Shown: positions 17,521 through 26,762 of the stretch, one piece after another
Numbering within the stretch: position 1 is the stretch's first letter
Layout: each line of letters opens with the position of its first letter
Assembly: GCF_014596565.1 (NCBI RefSeq)
Contig: NZ_NOIN01000001.1
Coordinates: forward strand, 124,001-188,000
DNA from: Pseudomonas sp. PSB18
GTDB lineage: Bacteria; Pseudomonadota; Gammaproteobacteria; Pseudomonadales; Pseudomonadaceae
Direction of reading: 5' to 3'
Length of the DNA: 64,000 nucleotides
Notes under the pieces: generated by a model
The model's database searches: none
What the model was told of the DNA's origin: nothing
Seen by the model: the letters and a program-made list of their open reading frames with translations, nothing else
Position numbers and translations under genes: made by a program

Positions 17521-19875
17521 TCAGCGAGTGCCTCCTTCGACAGGCACCGCCTTGATCGCCGCCCTCGGGGTTTGCAGCCCGGCGGGCGCGATAGCGGGAA
17601 TCGCCCGGGCCGAGGCCGGCAATTGCGGAGCCTGCACGTCCGGCAGCGCCCAACTGCGCTCCGGTTGCAGCAGGCCTTGGGCGCGGCGCATAAAGTCATA
17701 GCGATTAAGGGTAATCCCGCGTCCTGCCGCCGTGTCGCGGATGATGTAGGGCCGCAGGAACACCATCAGGTTGGTCTTGGTGACCTGACGCCGCTCGTTG
17801 CGAAACAACGCGCCGATGCCGGGGATGGTCGACAACCAAGGCACCGCGTCGTTGCTCTGGCTGTAGCCGTCCTGCAGCAAGCCGCCGAGGACCATGATCT
17901 GTCCATCGTCCAGCAGGATGCTGGTATCGATGGCCCGTTTGTTGGTGACGATCCCCGTGGTGCTGGAGGCGCGGTTGTCGACACTGCTGACCTCCTGGTA
18001 GATGTCGAGCTTGACCGTACCACCCTCGGAAATCTGCGGGCGGACGTTGAGCTTCAGCCCCACCTCCTCACGGGTCACGGTCTGGAACGGGTTGTTGCTG
18101 GTGCCACCCCCACCGGTGACGTAACTGCCACTGACAAAGGGGATGGTCTGGCCGACAAAGATGCTCGCCGCCTCGTTGTCCAGGGTGAGCAGGTTCGGCG
18201 TCGATAAGACGTTGGTGCCACCCTTGCTCTTCAAGGCCCGGGCCAGCACCTTGAGGTCGAGGATCTTGCCAATGCCGGGGACGTCCACCGTGCCGTTGAC
18301 CAGGCCCAGGTTCAAGCCCTGGGGCAACACATCGATGCTGGTCTTGCCGTTGAGGTTGAGCCCGCTGCCACCGAGGTTGACCCCGCCAATCACGCCGCTG
18401 CCCCCCAGATTGCCCGTCTGCCATTGCACGCCGAACTCACTGGCATCGTCTTCGCCGACTTCGACGATCAGGCTCTCGATCACCACTTGGGCCCGGCGCT
18501 GGTCCAGCAGATCGATGACCTCGCGCAGGTTGCGGTACAAGGGGTCTGGCGCGGAAATCAGCAAGGTGTTGGTGGTGGCGTCGGCCTGGATGGTCACGCC
18601 ACCGGCGCTGAAGGCCGTGTTCTGCTCGCTCTGGCTGGCGGTGGAGGTTTGCCCGCTGCTGCCCTTGGCGTAGCCGCTGCTGCTGGTCGAGGTTGCGCCG
18701 TTCGCCGTGCCGGTGCTGCTTTCGTTGCTCTGTCCGCTCTGGCCATTGGTGCTGGCGCCCATGCCACTGAGCACTGAACGCGAGTTGTCGTTGCCCTCGC
18801 CTTCGCTTTCCCCGGTGAGCAAGCCGCGCAAGGCCTGGGCCAGTTTGGCGGCCTGGGCGTTGCGCAGGTACACCACATGCAGGTTGCTCGGATTGTTCTG
18901 GGCATTGTCGAGCTTGTAGATCAGGTTTCGCGCCAGCTCGGTCCGCTCGGGGCTGCCGGCGCGAATGATGATGGCGTTGGAGCGCGGGTCGCCGATCACG
19001 TTGATTTTCTGGGTCTGGTCGCCACCCTGGGTCTCCAACAGGTCGGAGACCATCTGCGCGATGTCCACGGCGATGCCGTTCTGGACCGGCACCACGTCGG
19101 TGTCGATGGCGCTCGGCGTGTCGATGCCCTCGATGAGCTGCGCGACACGGGCCAGATTCTCGGCGTAGTCGGTGACGACAATGGTGTTGTTACCGGGGTA
19201 CGCATTGATCGGATTGTTCGGCGAAACGATCGGGCGCAGCACCGGAATCAGGTTCACCGCGTTTTCGTATTGCAGGCGGAAGGTGCGGGTCAGCATGCCG
19301 TTGCCGCCCGGTTTGTCGGCGCTGTAGATCGGCCCGCCCAGCAGCTTGGCATCGGCCTCAGGCACCACCTGGGCCACCCCGCCGACGTCCACCACGCTGA
19401 ACCCCTGCATGCGCAAGGCGGCGAGCAGCATCTGGTAGGCCTGGCGGGCCGGCACCTGGCCTTCGGAGACCAGGGTCAGATTGCCTTTGACCCGCGGATC
19501 CACCAGAAACTGTTGCCCGGTGGAACGGGACAAGGCCCGAACGACCGCCTGGATATCGGCCTCGACGAAATTCAGGGTCACCGGTTGATCGCCCAAGGGG
19601 TTGGCCGCCGGAGCGCTGCTGCGTGGCTCGCGGGCGCGGGCCGTGAGATCGACCTGGTGCCGCACCGGCGGCTTCTGCTCACGCGAAGCCTGGGCCCGCT
19701 GGCGGTCCAGCAGTACATCGCCGCTGCGCTGAGTGCTGCCCAGCGGCATGCCCAGTTCGCTGTCCACCAGCAAGGGTCGCTGCGATGCCGGCGGCGTACT
19801 GGTGCACGCGCCCAATGCAAGCAATAGCAGCGGCGCGACCTTGCGCCAATGATGCGGGTATACGGACCCCTTCAT
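17521..19875 (-). CDS. hxcQ: Type II secretion secretin, lipoprotein form (GspD family)
   Basis: Outer-membrane secretin channel of the Hxc system. The 784 residues begin with a lipoprotein signal (LALGAC, Cys24). N0 and three N domains follow at about 95-400, and the secretin core lies at about 510-735 (VPWLSTIPGIGALFR). A Ser/Gly/Thr-rich insert near residues 355-425 interrupts N3, as in many GspD proteins. Lipidation fits the known self-piloting P. aeruginosa HxcQ, which needs no separate GspS pilotin, and none is seen here. The ATG overlaps the hxcZ stop (ATGA). Confidence 0.95.
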   Translation of the reverse strand: MKGSVYPHHWRKVAPLLLLALGACTSTPPASQRPLLVDSELGMPLGSTQRSGDVLLDRQRAQASREQKPPVRHQVDLTARAREPRSSAPAANPLGDQPVTLNFVEADIQAVVRALSRSTGQQFLVDPRVKGNLTLVSEGQVPARQAYQMLLAALRMQGFSVVDVGGVAQVVPEADAKLLGGPIYSADKPGGNGMLTRTFRLQYENAVNLIPVLRPIVSPNNPINAYPGNNTIVVTDYAENLARVAQLIEGIDTPSAIDTDVVPVQNGIAVDIAQMVSDLLETQGGDQTQKINVIGDPRSNAIIIRAGSPERTELARNLIYKLDNAQNNPSNLHVVYLRNAQAAKLAQALRGLLTGESEGEGNDNSRSVLSGMGASTNGQSGQSNESSTGTANGATSTSSSGYAKGSSGQTSTASQSEQNTAFSAGGVTIQADATTNTLLISAPDPLYRNLREVIDLLDQRRAQVVIESLIVEVGEDDASEFGVQWQTGNLGGSGVIGGVNLGGSGLNLNGKTSIDVLPQGLNLGLVNGTVDVPGIGKILDLKVLARALKSKGGTNVLSTPNLLTLDNEAASIFVGQTIPFVSGSYVTGGGGTSNNPFQTVTREEVGLKLNVRPQISEGGTVKLDIYQEVSSVDNRASSTTGIVTNKRAIDTSILLDDGQIMVLGGLLQDGYSQSNDAVPWLSTIPGIGALFRNERRQVTKTNLMVFLRPYIIRDTAAGRGITLNRYDFMRRAQGLLQPERSWALPDVQAPQLPASARAIPAIAPAGLQTPRAAIKAVPVEGGTR

Positions 19876-20429
19876 GAAGCTTCCTTAGCGCTTGACGCCT
19901 GATTCATGCGAACGGTTCCGGACAGAGTGCCGGGGGTTTGGGCGGAATTTGCCGGGGCCGTACGGTGCAAGCGGGCCTCGGTCACTTCCAGGGAAAACTG
20001 CCGTGGATTGCCCAGCAACCAGTCGATCACACCATCGGCCGGCGCGTCAGTGAACGTGAGCTGCCAGGTTTCAGTGGCCTCGACCCCCGGCGGTTGTAAC
20101 TGGTAGTGCTCGCCCAGGCCACTGGCCTCCAGGCTGTGGCGCAGGGCGACGTCAAGGGGCTCGCCTCGGGCAGGCCCGCCGATGTCGCGCAGCAGCACTT
20201 CGAGGGCCTCGGTCTGTGAACGCAGCTTCGGGGTTTCGGCCTGCCAGTAGGCGATGGTTTTCAGCGGCGGCTCGATCAGCGTCAGCCAGGCCAGCCCGCT
20301 GCCCAGCACCAGCGCCGCCAGGGTCACGGCACGTCGCTCCCGCGTAGCCAGGCCCTGCCAGCGCATGCGCCAACCCGCGCGAAGGTGCTGCCAACGCGCC
20401 CACAGCAGGCCTGCGGATGACTTATTCAT
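19872..20429 (-). CDS. hxcZ: Type II secretion platform protein (GspM-like)
   Basis: Bitopic inner-membrane protein expected to pair with the GspL-like HxcY in the secretion platform. The 185 residues have a basic cytoplasmic N-terminus, one membrane helix near 40-60 (TLAALVLGSGLAWLTLI) and a periplasmic ferredoxin-like region. It is assigned mainly from position between hxcY and hxcQ, size and topology, because GspM sequences diverge strongly. The start MNKSSAG overlaps the end of hxcY by eight bases. Confidence 0.85.
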   Translation of the reverse strand: MNKSSAGLLWARWQHLRAGWRMRWQGLATRERRAVTLAALVLGSGLAWLTLIEPPLKTIAYWQAETPKLRSQTEALEVLLRDIGGPARGEPLDVALRHSLEASGLGEHYQLQPPGVEATETWQLTFTDAPADGVIDWLLGNPRQFSLEVTEARLHRTAPANSAQTPGTLSGTVRMNQASSAKEAS

Positions 20430-21594
20430 CGTCCGATTCCGGGGTTTCGCCGGAGCTGCCCTGCCCCACGGGAGCCACCCGCAGGATCCAGCCCTGGTCA
20501 ATGGTTGCGACCTCGATGCCGGCCTGGGTCAGGGGCATTTTCCAATCCTCTCCCGCGGCGGTTTTCTGCGCCTCGGCCACGACCTTCAAGCGCAACTCAC
20601 CGTCCTCGAACACCAGTTCCTGCACGTTGCCGCTGATGAACGGCATGGCGCTGCCGGCCTGTTGGACCAGGCTGGCAAAGCGTTGCGCCGGGTCCGACAC
20701 CGAACCGTTTTGCCGAGCGGCGACTTGCTGGCGCGCCTGCTGCAGAGGGTTGAGAATCAGTGGCAATTGAGGAAACGCTTGCTTGACCCGCTGGCTCATC
20801 TGCGCCTTGAGTCGTTGGCCCTGAGCGGTTTCACGGCTGGCATAGAGATTCAGACCGATCACCCACACCGCCAACGCCAGTGCGCAGATTCCCGCGGCCC
20901 GTCCCCACCCGCCACGTTCGCCCCGACCCTGCGTCAGCCCGGCATGCAGTCCCCAGCCCGGTGCAGTACCGGTCCACCGTTGGGTAGCGGGCAAGGTGTC
21001 GATCGACCCTTGCGGCGGCGACTCGCCCACCCAATGCAGGCCGGGGCCTACTTCCAGCAACCACTCATCCAGCGCTTCCTCCATCAACGGCTGGACCACG
21101 GCGTGCTGCAATCCGTGGCGCACCAACAGGTGCCCGTCCTCAATGCAAGCCACTGGCCCGGACAGCACCGGCAAAGCGTAGGCGGCCGGATAAAGGCCGC
21201 GCAGTTTCAGGCCCGCCTGGAGCAAGATCCGGCCCAGCGCGCCCAGCGACTCACGGTCGAGCCAGGCGACCTGCACCTGCCCGTCGGCACCTCGTGGGCC
21301 GTGGGCCACCTGCATCTGGTCATCGGCACCCAGCATCAACGCCTGGGCCGCGCAGGTCACGGCGGCAGTAATCTTCGCCGCGGACAACGGGGGTAATTCC
21401 AGGCTCGTCAGCAAGCTGTCACGCGGATGCAGGAAACACTCGACCGCCAGGTGCTTCGTGCCCTGGCCAAGGGCCCTGAGAGTGCTGCGTCCGGCGTCGC
21501 GAACCTGACCCTGGCGATCCAGCCTGGCAAACGGCACCGGGCTGTCGAGGCCCAGGCCATCCAGCGGCGCCAGGGCGATGCGCAAACGACTCAT
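20422..21594 (-). CDS. hxcY: Type II secretion platform protein (GspL family)
   Basis: Inner-membrane platform component that anchors the ATPase HxcR. The 390 residues comprise an actin-like cytoplasmic domain (about 1-240), a single membrane helix near 255-275 (GICALALAVWVIGLNLY) and a periplasmic ferredoxin-like domain. Its start overlaps the hxcX stop (ATGA) and its end overlaps hxcZ, which fits a stoichiometric complex. Confidence 0.9.
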   Translation of the reverse strand: MSRLRIALAPLDGLGLDSPVPFARLDRQGQVRDAGRSTLRALGQGTKHLAVECFLHPRDSLLTSLELPPLSAAKITAAVTCAAQALMLGADDQMQVAHGPRGADGQVQVAWLDRESLGALGRILLQAGLKLRGLYPAAYALPVLSGPVACIEDGHLLVRHGLQHAVVQPLMEEALDEWLLEVGPGLHWVGESPPQGSIDTLPATQRWTGTAPGWGLHAGLTQGRGERGGWGRAAGICALALAVWVIGLNLYASRETAQGQRLKAQMSQRVKQAFPQLPLILNPLQQARQQVAARQNGSVSDPAQRFASLVQQAGSAMPFISGNVQELVFEDGELRLKVVAEAQKTAAGEDWKMPLTQAGIEVATIDQGWILRVAPVGQGSSGETPESDDE

Positions 21595-22574
21595 ACCCCC
21601 ACCCGCGACCAGATCACCTGTGGCAATTGGTCCTGACTGCGTTGCAGCAAGGCATCCAGCTCGACCCTCCGTTGACCGCTGCGTGCCTGGCCCCGCAGGC
21701 GGAACCAGTCGCTGGTGATGCCGACTTTGACGGCACTCGTTTCCAATTCCGGCATGCGCAGGCGATTGACGAAATCCCCACGATTGATGAACCAGTGGCC
21801 GCCGTCGCGTTCATTGACCAGCGCCTGGGCCCGTTGCAGCGACAATCCCGGCACATAGGCGGCCAGCACTGGAGCGCTGGCGGTGTTGCCGTTGAGCCAG
21901 GTATTGGCCGGCAGGATCGTGACAAAAGGGGCCAGCGTCTCCAGCAATGCCGGGGTAACGCCCTCGATGTCGCTCAGGTCTTGCAGCGTGCGGAGCATTG
22001 GCCGGGTCGGCGCCAGGACGCCGGGCGCGTCCGGGGCGGTGCTGCGACCACTGTCGAACGTATTGTTCGCGGGCGTCTTGTCGGCGTGCTCCGGATTCAA
22101 CAGGCGCGGATAACCGGCAATCACCCGCTCGACGATCCGCGTCCGCACCGTAACGGCGACGCCAAGCTGCTCGCACAGCCGCTCGAAGGCCCGCAGTTGT
22201 TCCTGATCCACCTGCTCATTGGCCACGAGATTACGCAGGTTGAACTTGCCCTGTTCATCCTCCAGTTGCCCTTCGAACGGCGTGTCGACCAGGCCGGAGC
22301 CCGGCATCACGATAGGCTTCGCCCAGGCCTGGCCGAAGCGCGTCAAGGGGTCTCGCTGGCGGGCATCCCAAAGCAACTGGCGGCTCACTTGCAGACCACC
22401 CTGCAACCGCGCCGTGCCCTGGATGCGCAGTTGCTCGGCTTCCAGGCTGCGGGTGAACAGGGTCTGGCGACTGAGCATGCCACCGGCGATCACCGCCACC
22501 ACGGCGGCGATCAGCAAGGCACTGATGACCGCCATGCCGCGCTGCTTCGCCGCTGTGGGCGAATCCGTTCGCAT
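21591..22574 (-). CDS. hxcX: Type II secretion minor pseudopilin (GspK family)
   Basis: Large minor pseudopilin thought to cap the pseudopilus tip with the GspI and GspJ proteins. The 327 residues begin with a short basic leader (AAKQRGMAVISALLIA), processed by the prepilin peptidase after Gly. A hydrophobic helix and the large helical domain typical of GspK follow. The start MRTDSP is chosen because the upstream part of the frame overlaps hxcT. It sits eight bases after hxcT in the minus-strand operon. Confidence 0.9.
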   Translation of the reverse strand: MRTDSPTAAKQRGMAVISALLIAAVVAVIAGGMLSRQTLFTRSLEAEQLRIQGTARLQGGLQVSRQLLWDARQRDPLTRFGQAWAKPIVMPGSGLVDTPFEGQLEDEQGKFNLRNLVANEQVDQEQLRAFERLCEQLGVAVTVRTRIVERVIAGYPRLLNPEHADKTPANNTFDSGRSTAPDAPGVLAPTRPMLRTLQDLSDIEGVTPALLETLAPFVTILPANTWLNGNTASAPVLAAYVPGLSLQRAQALVNERDGGHWFINRGDFVNRLRMPELETSAVKVGITSDWFRLRGQARSGQRRVELDALLQRSQDQLPQVIWSRVGV

Positions 22575-22582
22575 CACGACCC

Positions 22583-23026
22583 TTATAGCTGCCAGGAGCC
22601 GATATCGGCATTCACGCCGTCGCCATCGGGTTGACCGTCGGCCCCCAGGGAAAAGACGTCGACTTCGCCGTTCGCGCCAGGGTTGAGGTAGTTGTAGGGG
22701 CGGCCCCATGGGTCGTTGGGCAAGCGTTCCAGGTAGGAACGCCAGGTGCTGTTCTTGGCATCGGCCGGCCGCTCCACCAACACCTTGAGCCCCTGGTTCA
22801 TGCTGGGGTAGCTGCCGTGGTCCAGGCGATACAGCTTCAAGGCCTGCATCAGTCCGCCAATGTCCTGTTTCGCCGCCGTGGCGCGGGCCTGGTCGGGCCG
22901 GTCGAGGACCTTGGGCACCACCATCGCCGCGAGGATGCCAAGGATGACCACCACGACCATGATTTCGATCAGGGTGAACCCCCGCTGCCCGCGTGGACCT
23001 GGGGTGTTGTAATAGGCGATCTGCAT
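22583..23026 (-). CDS. hxcT: Type II secretion major pseudopilin (GspG family)
   Basis: Main subunit of the pseudopilus. The 147 residues have a leader ending GQRG before FTLIEIMVVVVILGILAAMV with the conserved Glu5. A C-terminal calcium-binding loop region typical of GspG follows (LPNDPWGRPYNYLNPG, DVFSLGADG). The start MQIAYYN is preceded by GAAGGA. It is the first gene of the minus-strand run hxcT-X-Y-Z-Q-R-S and diverges from hxcV across about 150 bp. Confidence 0.95.
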   Translation of the reverse strand: MQIAYYNTPGPRGQRGFTLIEIMVVVVILGILAAMVVPKVLDRPDQARATAAKQDIGGLMQALKLYRLDHGSYPSMNQGLKVLVERPADAKNSTWRSYLERLPNDPWGRPYNYLNPGANGEVDVFSLGADGQPDGDGVNADIGSWQL

Positions 23027-23175
23027 CTCGACGGTCCTTCGCTGGATTCGATTCGAGGCGCAGTGTTGCAAGAAAATATGTCAGTGATATTGAAATTGCT
23101 CAGGAGCTTGCGTCGTCATTTTGTCAAAAGCGTCGAGTACGCTTGGGGGCTGCCCTCGCCCATCGAGCCCTACCG

Positions 23176-23556
23176 ATGCCACGCCCTGCCTCGCAAGCCG
23201 GCTTCACCCTGATCGAAGTGCTGGTGGCCCTGGCGATCATAGCCGTGGCCATGTCCGCCGCGGTGCGTGTGGCCGCGGTCATGACCCAGAGCAACGGCTT
23301 GCTGCGGGACAAATCCATCGCCCTGCTGGCGGCTCGCAGCCAACTGGCGCAACTGCGCCTGGAAGGACGCTCGGTGCCGGGTACGAAGGTCTTCGATTGT
23401 GACCAGGGACGGTTGCTGCTGCGCTGCGAGCAGAACCTGCGCCCGGCGGAAAACGGGCGGATGCTGCGGGTCGAGTTGAGCGTATCCGACCGCAGCCATG
23501 AAGCGCCGCCGCTGGCTCGGCTGGAGACCCTGCTCAGTCGGGAGGTCAGTCAATGA
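23176..23556 (+). CDS. hxcV: Type II secretion minor pseudopilin (GspI family)
   Basis: Minor pseudopilin of the tip complex. The 126 residues start with a leader ending SQAG, then FTLIEVLVALAIIAVAMSA and a short GspI-like C-terminal domain. The start MPRPASQAG gives a leader of normal length. It is transcribed away from hxcT and converges with hxcP, leaving only 12 bp between the two stop codons. Confidence 0.9.
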   Translation: MPRPASQAGFTLIEVLVALAIIAVAMSAAVRVAAVMTQSNGLLRDKSIALLAARSQLAQLRLEGRSVPGTKVFDCDQGRLLLRCEQNLRPAENGRMLRVELSVSDRSHEAPPLARLETLLSREVSQ

Positions 23557-23568
23557 AACGCGGTGATC

Positions 23569-24000
23569 TCAGGGACGGGTCAGCGAAGGCAACACCACCG
23601 AATCCGGCAACCGCGCAAGCGTCAGCCGGGTTTGCTCGCCACCGCGCTCGATCACCACGGATTGCGCCTCGATCGACACCAGCCTCACCCCTTGGGCGAC
23701 CCGTTCGCCGGCCAGGAAGCTGCGTGGCGGTCCGTCGTTGAGGCTCATGATCGCCACAGCGCCGCGAGCACTGGCCAGCACCCCACTGACCTTGATTTCC
23801 ACCGCCGCCGGCTGGCTGGAGAACCACTGCAACGCCGGGCTATCGGAGCGCTCGGCCATGCGTTGCGGGGCCACGTCCGGGGTGCGTGACTCGGCGGAGG
23901 TCAGCAGCAGCGAAGACCAGGTCGCGACCCCGGCCAGCGCCGCCAACAATCCCAGCGCCTGTACGATTTGCGCCGCGGACACCCGCTCGATGAACACCAT
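23569..24000 (-). CDS. hxcP: Type II secretion inner-membrane protein (short GspC family)
   Basis: Bitopic inner-membrane protein that connects the platform to the secretin. The 143 residues have a membrane helix near 12-33 and a homology-region domain near 55-140 (SGVLASARGAVAIMSLND, VSIEAQSVVIERGG). No C-terminal PDZ or coiled-coil domain is present, so it is about half the usual GspC length. GGAGATC precedes the ATG. It is divergent from hxcU. Confidence 0.88.
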   Translation of the reverse strand: MVFIERVSAAQIVQALGLLAALAGVATWSSLLLTSAESRTPDVAPQRMAERSDSPALQWFSSQPAAVEIKVSGVLASARGAVAIMSLNDGPPRSFLAGERVAQGVRLVSIEAQSVVIERGGEQTRLTLARLPDSVVLPSLTRP

Positions 24001-24098
24001 GGCTTGATCTCCTTTTCGATCCAGTGCCCAGCGTACACGTCAATTCTCTCCGTTTTATTTCACATCCCTATCATCTTCACCCGGCAGGATGAGGACCG

Positions 24099-24569
24099 AT
24101 GCCAAGGAGCGCGCCCCCTATGTGCGACAAGCAACGCGGTTTCACCCTGATCGAATTGATGGTGGTGCTGGTGATCATCGGCATCGCCAGCGCCGCCGTG
24201 AGCCTGAGCATCAAGCCGGACCCGACGAAGCTGCTGCGCCAGGATGCCCAACGGCTGGCGCAACTGCTGCAACTGGCCCAGACGGAAGCTCGCAGCGACG
24301 GGCGGCCGATCACCTGGCGCGGGGACGCCAAGGGGTTCGGTTTCAGCCGGCGTCTGGACCAAGGACCGGGGCTGGACCGCTTCAAGGAAGACCCGCAGTT
24401 GCATCCGCAGCGGTGGCAGAGCCCGTCCATGGAGATTCGTGTGGAACCCAGGCAACGTGTCGTACTCAACGCCGAATGGATCGGCGCCCCTGTAGTGATC
24501 CGCCTGTCGGACGGCCAGAACAGCCTCAGCGTGCAACGCAGCGCTGCCGGCCAGGTGCAAGTGCAATGA
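24099..24569 (+). CDS. hxcU: Type II secretion minor pseudopilin (GspH family)
   Basis: Minor pseudopilin. The 156 residues have a leader ending KQRG, then FTLIELMVVLVIIGIASAAV and a beta-rich GspH-type domain. A start at 24120 (MCDKQRG) is also possible and has AAGGAG upstream. The longer form is given because GAGG is better spaced. The stop overlaps the hxcW start (ATGA). Confidence 0.88.
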   Translation: MPRSAPPMCDKQRGFTLIELMVVLVIIGIASAAVSLSIKPDPTKLLRQDAQRLAQLLQLAQTEARSDGRPITWRGDAKGFGFSRRLDQGPGLDRFKEDPQLHPQRWQSPSMEIRVEPRQRVVLNAEWIGAPVVIRLSDGQNSLSVQRSAAGQVQVQ

Positions 24570-25177
24570 GCGGCCGGGAGACGGGCTTCACCTTGCTTGA
24601 AGTCATGGTGGCGATCCTGCTGATGGCGGTGGTCAGCCTGATCGCCTGGCGCGGTCTGGACAGCGTGACCCGGGCCGACAGCCACTTGCAGGCCAGCACC
24701 GAGCAGACCGAAGCGTTGCTGCGGGTGTTGAACCAACTGGAGCGCGACGTCGCCCTGCGCGCCAGCGTCGAGTTGAGCGAACCGGGGAAGCCTGGCGCCG
24801 ACGACGAACCCTCGACGGCCCCACCCGCCGTCACTGTGCGCAGCACCGACGGCCAGGGGTTTCGCCTGGACGTGATCCGCGAGGCCGCCGATCTGGAGGG
24901 CGGGCTGCAACGGGTGCGCTGGTGGCTCAAGGGCGACACGCTTTACCGCGCCCAGGGCCAGTCCCGCAGCCGCTACCCGTTGCCGGCACCGGGCGCAGGG
25001 CTTGCAGTGCTCACTGACGTCAGCGATGCGGGGCTGCGGTTCTGGGACAAGGAAAGAGGCTGGCGCAAGCTCAGCGGCAACCGGCAGGAGAACCCGGCGG
25101 GCATCGAGATCAGCCTGACCCGGCAGACGCCTCAGGGAGTTGAACACTATCGCCAGGTGCTGGGGCCTTTGGAGTAA
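24566..25177 (+). CDS. hxcW: Type II secretion minor pseudopilin (GspJ family)
   Basis: Minor pseudopilin of the tip complex. The 203 residues start MSGRETG, then FTLLEVMVAILLMAVVSLIAW and a GspJ domain ending with the typical comparison region (LTDVSDAGLRFWD). It is translationally coupled to hxcU through ATGA. It converges with vreR, with a 60-bp gap. Confidence 0.9.
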   Translation: MSGRETGFTLLEVMVAILLMAVVSLIAWRGLDSVTRADSHLQASTEQTEALLRVLNQLERDVALRASVELSEPGKPGADDEPSTAPPAVTVRSTDGQGFRLDVIREAADLEGGLQRVRWWLKGDTLYRAQGQSRSRYPLPAPGAGLAVLTDVSDAGLRFWDKERGWRKLSGNRQENPAGIEISLTRQTPQGVEHYRQVLGPLE

Positions 25178-25237
25178 ATCCCGTCCCCTTGTAATGCGGC
25201 CTCGCTCGCGATGAGACCAGCCCAGGCCCCGCCGACC

Positions 25238-26191
25238 TTAACTCAGCACCACCACCCCACCCGGTAACTCGGTGCACTTGGCACCGTAGGCATCACGAAT
25301 CAGCAGCGCCACGCCCGCCAACTGATCGAGGCGGAAGCGAGCCTGGACCTTGCGCAGGCCCAATTCGCGATTGAGCAGCAACAACATGCCGGGACGATAG
25401 CGGTTGATCTCATCGATAACGCTCGCCAGGGTCGCATCGTTGAACACCAGCACTTGTTCACGCCAGGCAATGGCAGACGACACATCGGCGGTTTGTGGGC
25501 TGCCGACATGACGGGGGTCGTAAGTCAATTGCATGCCTGGCTCGAGGCGAAACTGTTGGCCTTGCACCTGGATCTGCACCACGCCCTCCAGGCAGGTCGT
25601 GCAGACGCTCTGGTCGACGTAGCGAATATTGAACCGGGCGCCGGCGGCGCTGATCCTACCGGCGCCGGCCTGGACACTGACCGTCGCCGTGCCGCCGCCC
25701 GACACTTCAACCTCGCCGGCGAGCAATTCCAGCCCTTGCTTGCCCTCAGCCAACGGACGGCGACTGAGACGAGTCTGGGTATTGAGCTCAAGGCTCACGC
25801 CGGCTCCCAGTTCGACCCGACGCTGCTCACCCACTTCGGTGACGTAATCCGCACCCAGCCCGGAAACGCCACCCGGCACCGTGGCGCGGATCAGCAGGAA
25901 CCCCGCCGACGCGGCGATCGCACCACCCAGCAAGGCGCGCCGGCCGAAATGCCGAGGCCCCTGCACTGCCTCGACGGCCGGTTGCAAGCCGTGCCACAGC
26001 GCCTTGGCCTGTTCGAATGCCCGCGCATGCTCGGGGCTTTGCCCGCACCATTGACGCAAGGCGCGGGCGTCGGCGACGGTGGCGCGCCCCGAGGTCAGCA
26101 GGATCAGCCAATCCCGGGCCTCGCTGGCCAATCGGGTCTCTGGCGTATCGTCAGGGGAAGCGATGCTGAAGATGTTCAAGCGCACACACAC
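25238..26191 (-). CDS. vreR: FecR-family anti-sigma regulator (VreR-like)
   Basis: Inner-membrane regulator that holds or activates the ECF sigma factor encoded just upstream. The 317 residues have an N-terminal DUF4880 segment (WLILLTSGRATVADARALRQW), a membrane helix near 84-102, a periplasmic FecR domain (about 112-215) and a C-terminal secretin/TonB short-like segment (DATLASVIDEINRY). The start is GTG and uncertain; a second GTG lies two codons downstream and no strong ribosome binding site is visible. It is the third gene of vreA-vreI-vreR. Confidence 0.88.
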   Translation of the reverse strand: MCVRLNIFSIASPDDTPETRLASEARDWLILLTSGRATVADARALRQWCGQSPEHARAFEQAKALWHGLQPAVEAVQGPRHFGRRALLGGAIAASAGFLLIRATVPGGVSGLGADYVTEVGEQRRVELGAGVSLELNTQTRLSRRPLAEGKQGLELLAGEVEVSGGGTATVSVQAGAGRISAAGARFNIRYVDQSVCTTCLEGVVQIQVQGQQFRLEPGMQLTYDPRHVGSPQTADVSSAIAWREQVLVFNDATLASVIDEINRYRPGMLLLLNRELGLRKVQARFRLDQLAGVALLIRDAYGAKCTELPGGVVVLS

Positions 26192-26216
26192 TCACCAAAG
26201 GGTCGGGTCTCTACTC

Positions 26217-26762
26217 TCAAGACGGTTTTCCCGCGCCGGGACCGAACCGCTGAATGACTTTTCTTTCCAGCCGCAGGGCGCAATGCCCCAGCGCAGCCTT
26301 GATTTCCTTCTCCACCATGCGCGTGGAAATGCCAAAGCGCTGGGAGATTTCCAGGTGCGGGGCTTCTTCCAGGCGCGCGGCGATGAAGATCCGCCGGCGC
26401 CGCGCCGGCAGCTCATACAAGGCCTTGAGCAGTGTCTGCAGCTCTTTCTGCCCACCCACCACCCGGGCGGGGTCCAACGCGTCGTCCGAGATCTGCAGCA
26501 GCTCCTCGATCTCACTGCCGGTGAGCAGGCGAGCATCGGATTGCCGGCGGTCGGCAGCGATATTCAGGGCCATGCGGTATAGATAGGCGTTGGGCTGGGC
26601 GATGTCCGGCGTGTCGACCATTCGATCGACCCTCAGGTAGGTTTCATGTAACACATCGTTGGCCAGCTCTTCGGAGCCCAAGCGCCTGCGCAAGCGCACC
26701 TTGAAATCTTCATAGGAGGTGAGGAACAGCTTGACCATCGGGCTACGGCCAGCGTCTTTCAT
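26217..26762 (-). CDS. vreI: ECF sigma factor of the FecI type (VreI-like)
   Basis: Extracytoplasmic-function sigma factor. The 181 residues carry sigma2 (ELANDVLHETYLRVDRMVD, about 35-80) and sigma4 (LPARRRRIFIAARLEEAPHLEISQRFGIS, about 120-170). The start MKDAGRS is chosen because its ATG overlaps the vreA stop (ATGA). In P. aeruginosa the homologous VreI directs transcription of hxc, lapA and pdtA under low phosphate, so the whole left block of this window is its likely regulon (inference). Confidence 0.9.
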   Translation of the reverse strand: MKDAGRSPMVKLFLTSYEDFKVRLRRRLGSEELANDVLHETYLRVDRMVDTPDIAQPNAYLYRMALNIAADRRQSDARLLTGSEIEELLQISDDALDPARVVGGQKELQTLLKALYELPARRRRIFIAARLEEAPHLEISQRFGISTRMVEKEIKAALGHCALRLERKVIQRFGPGAGKPS

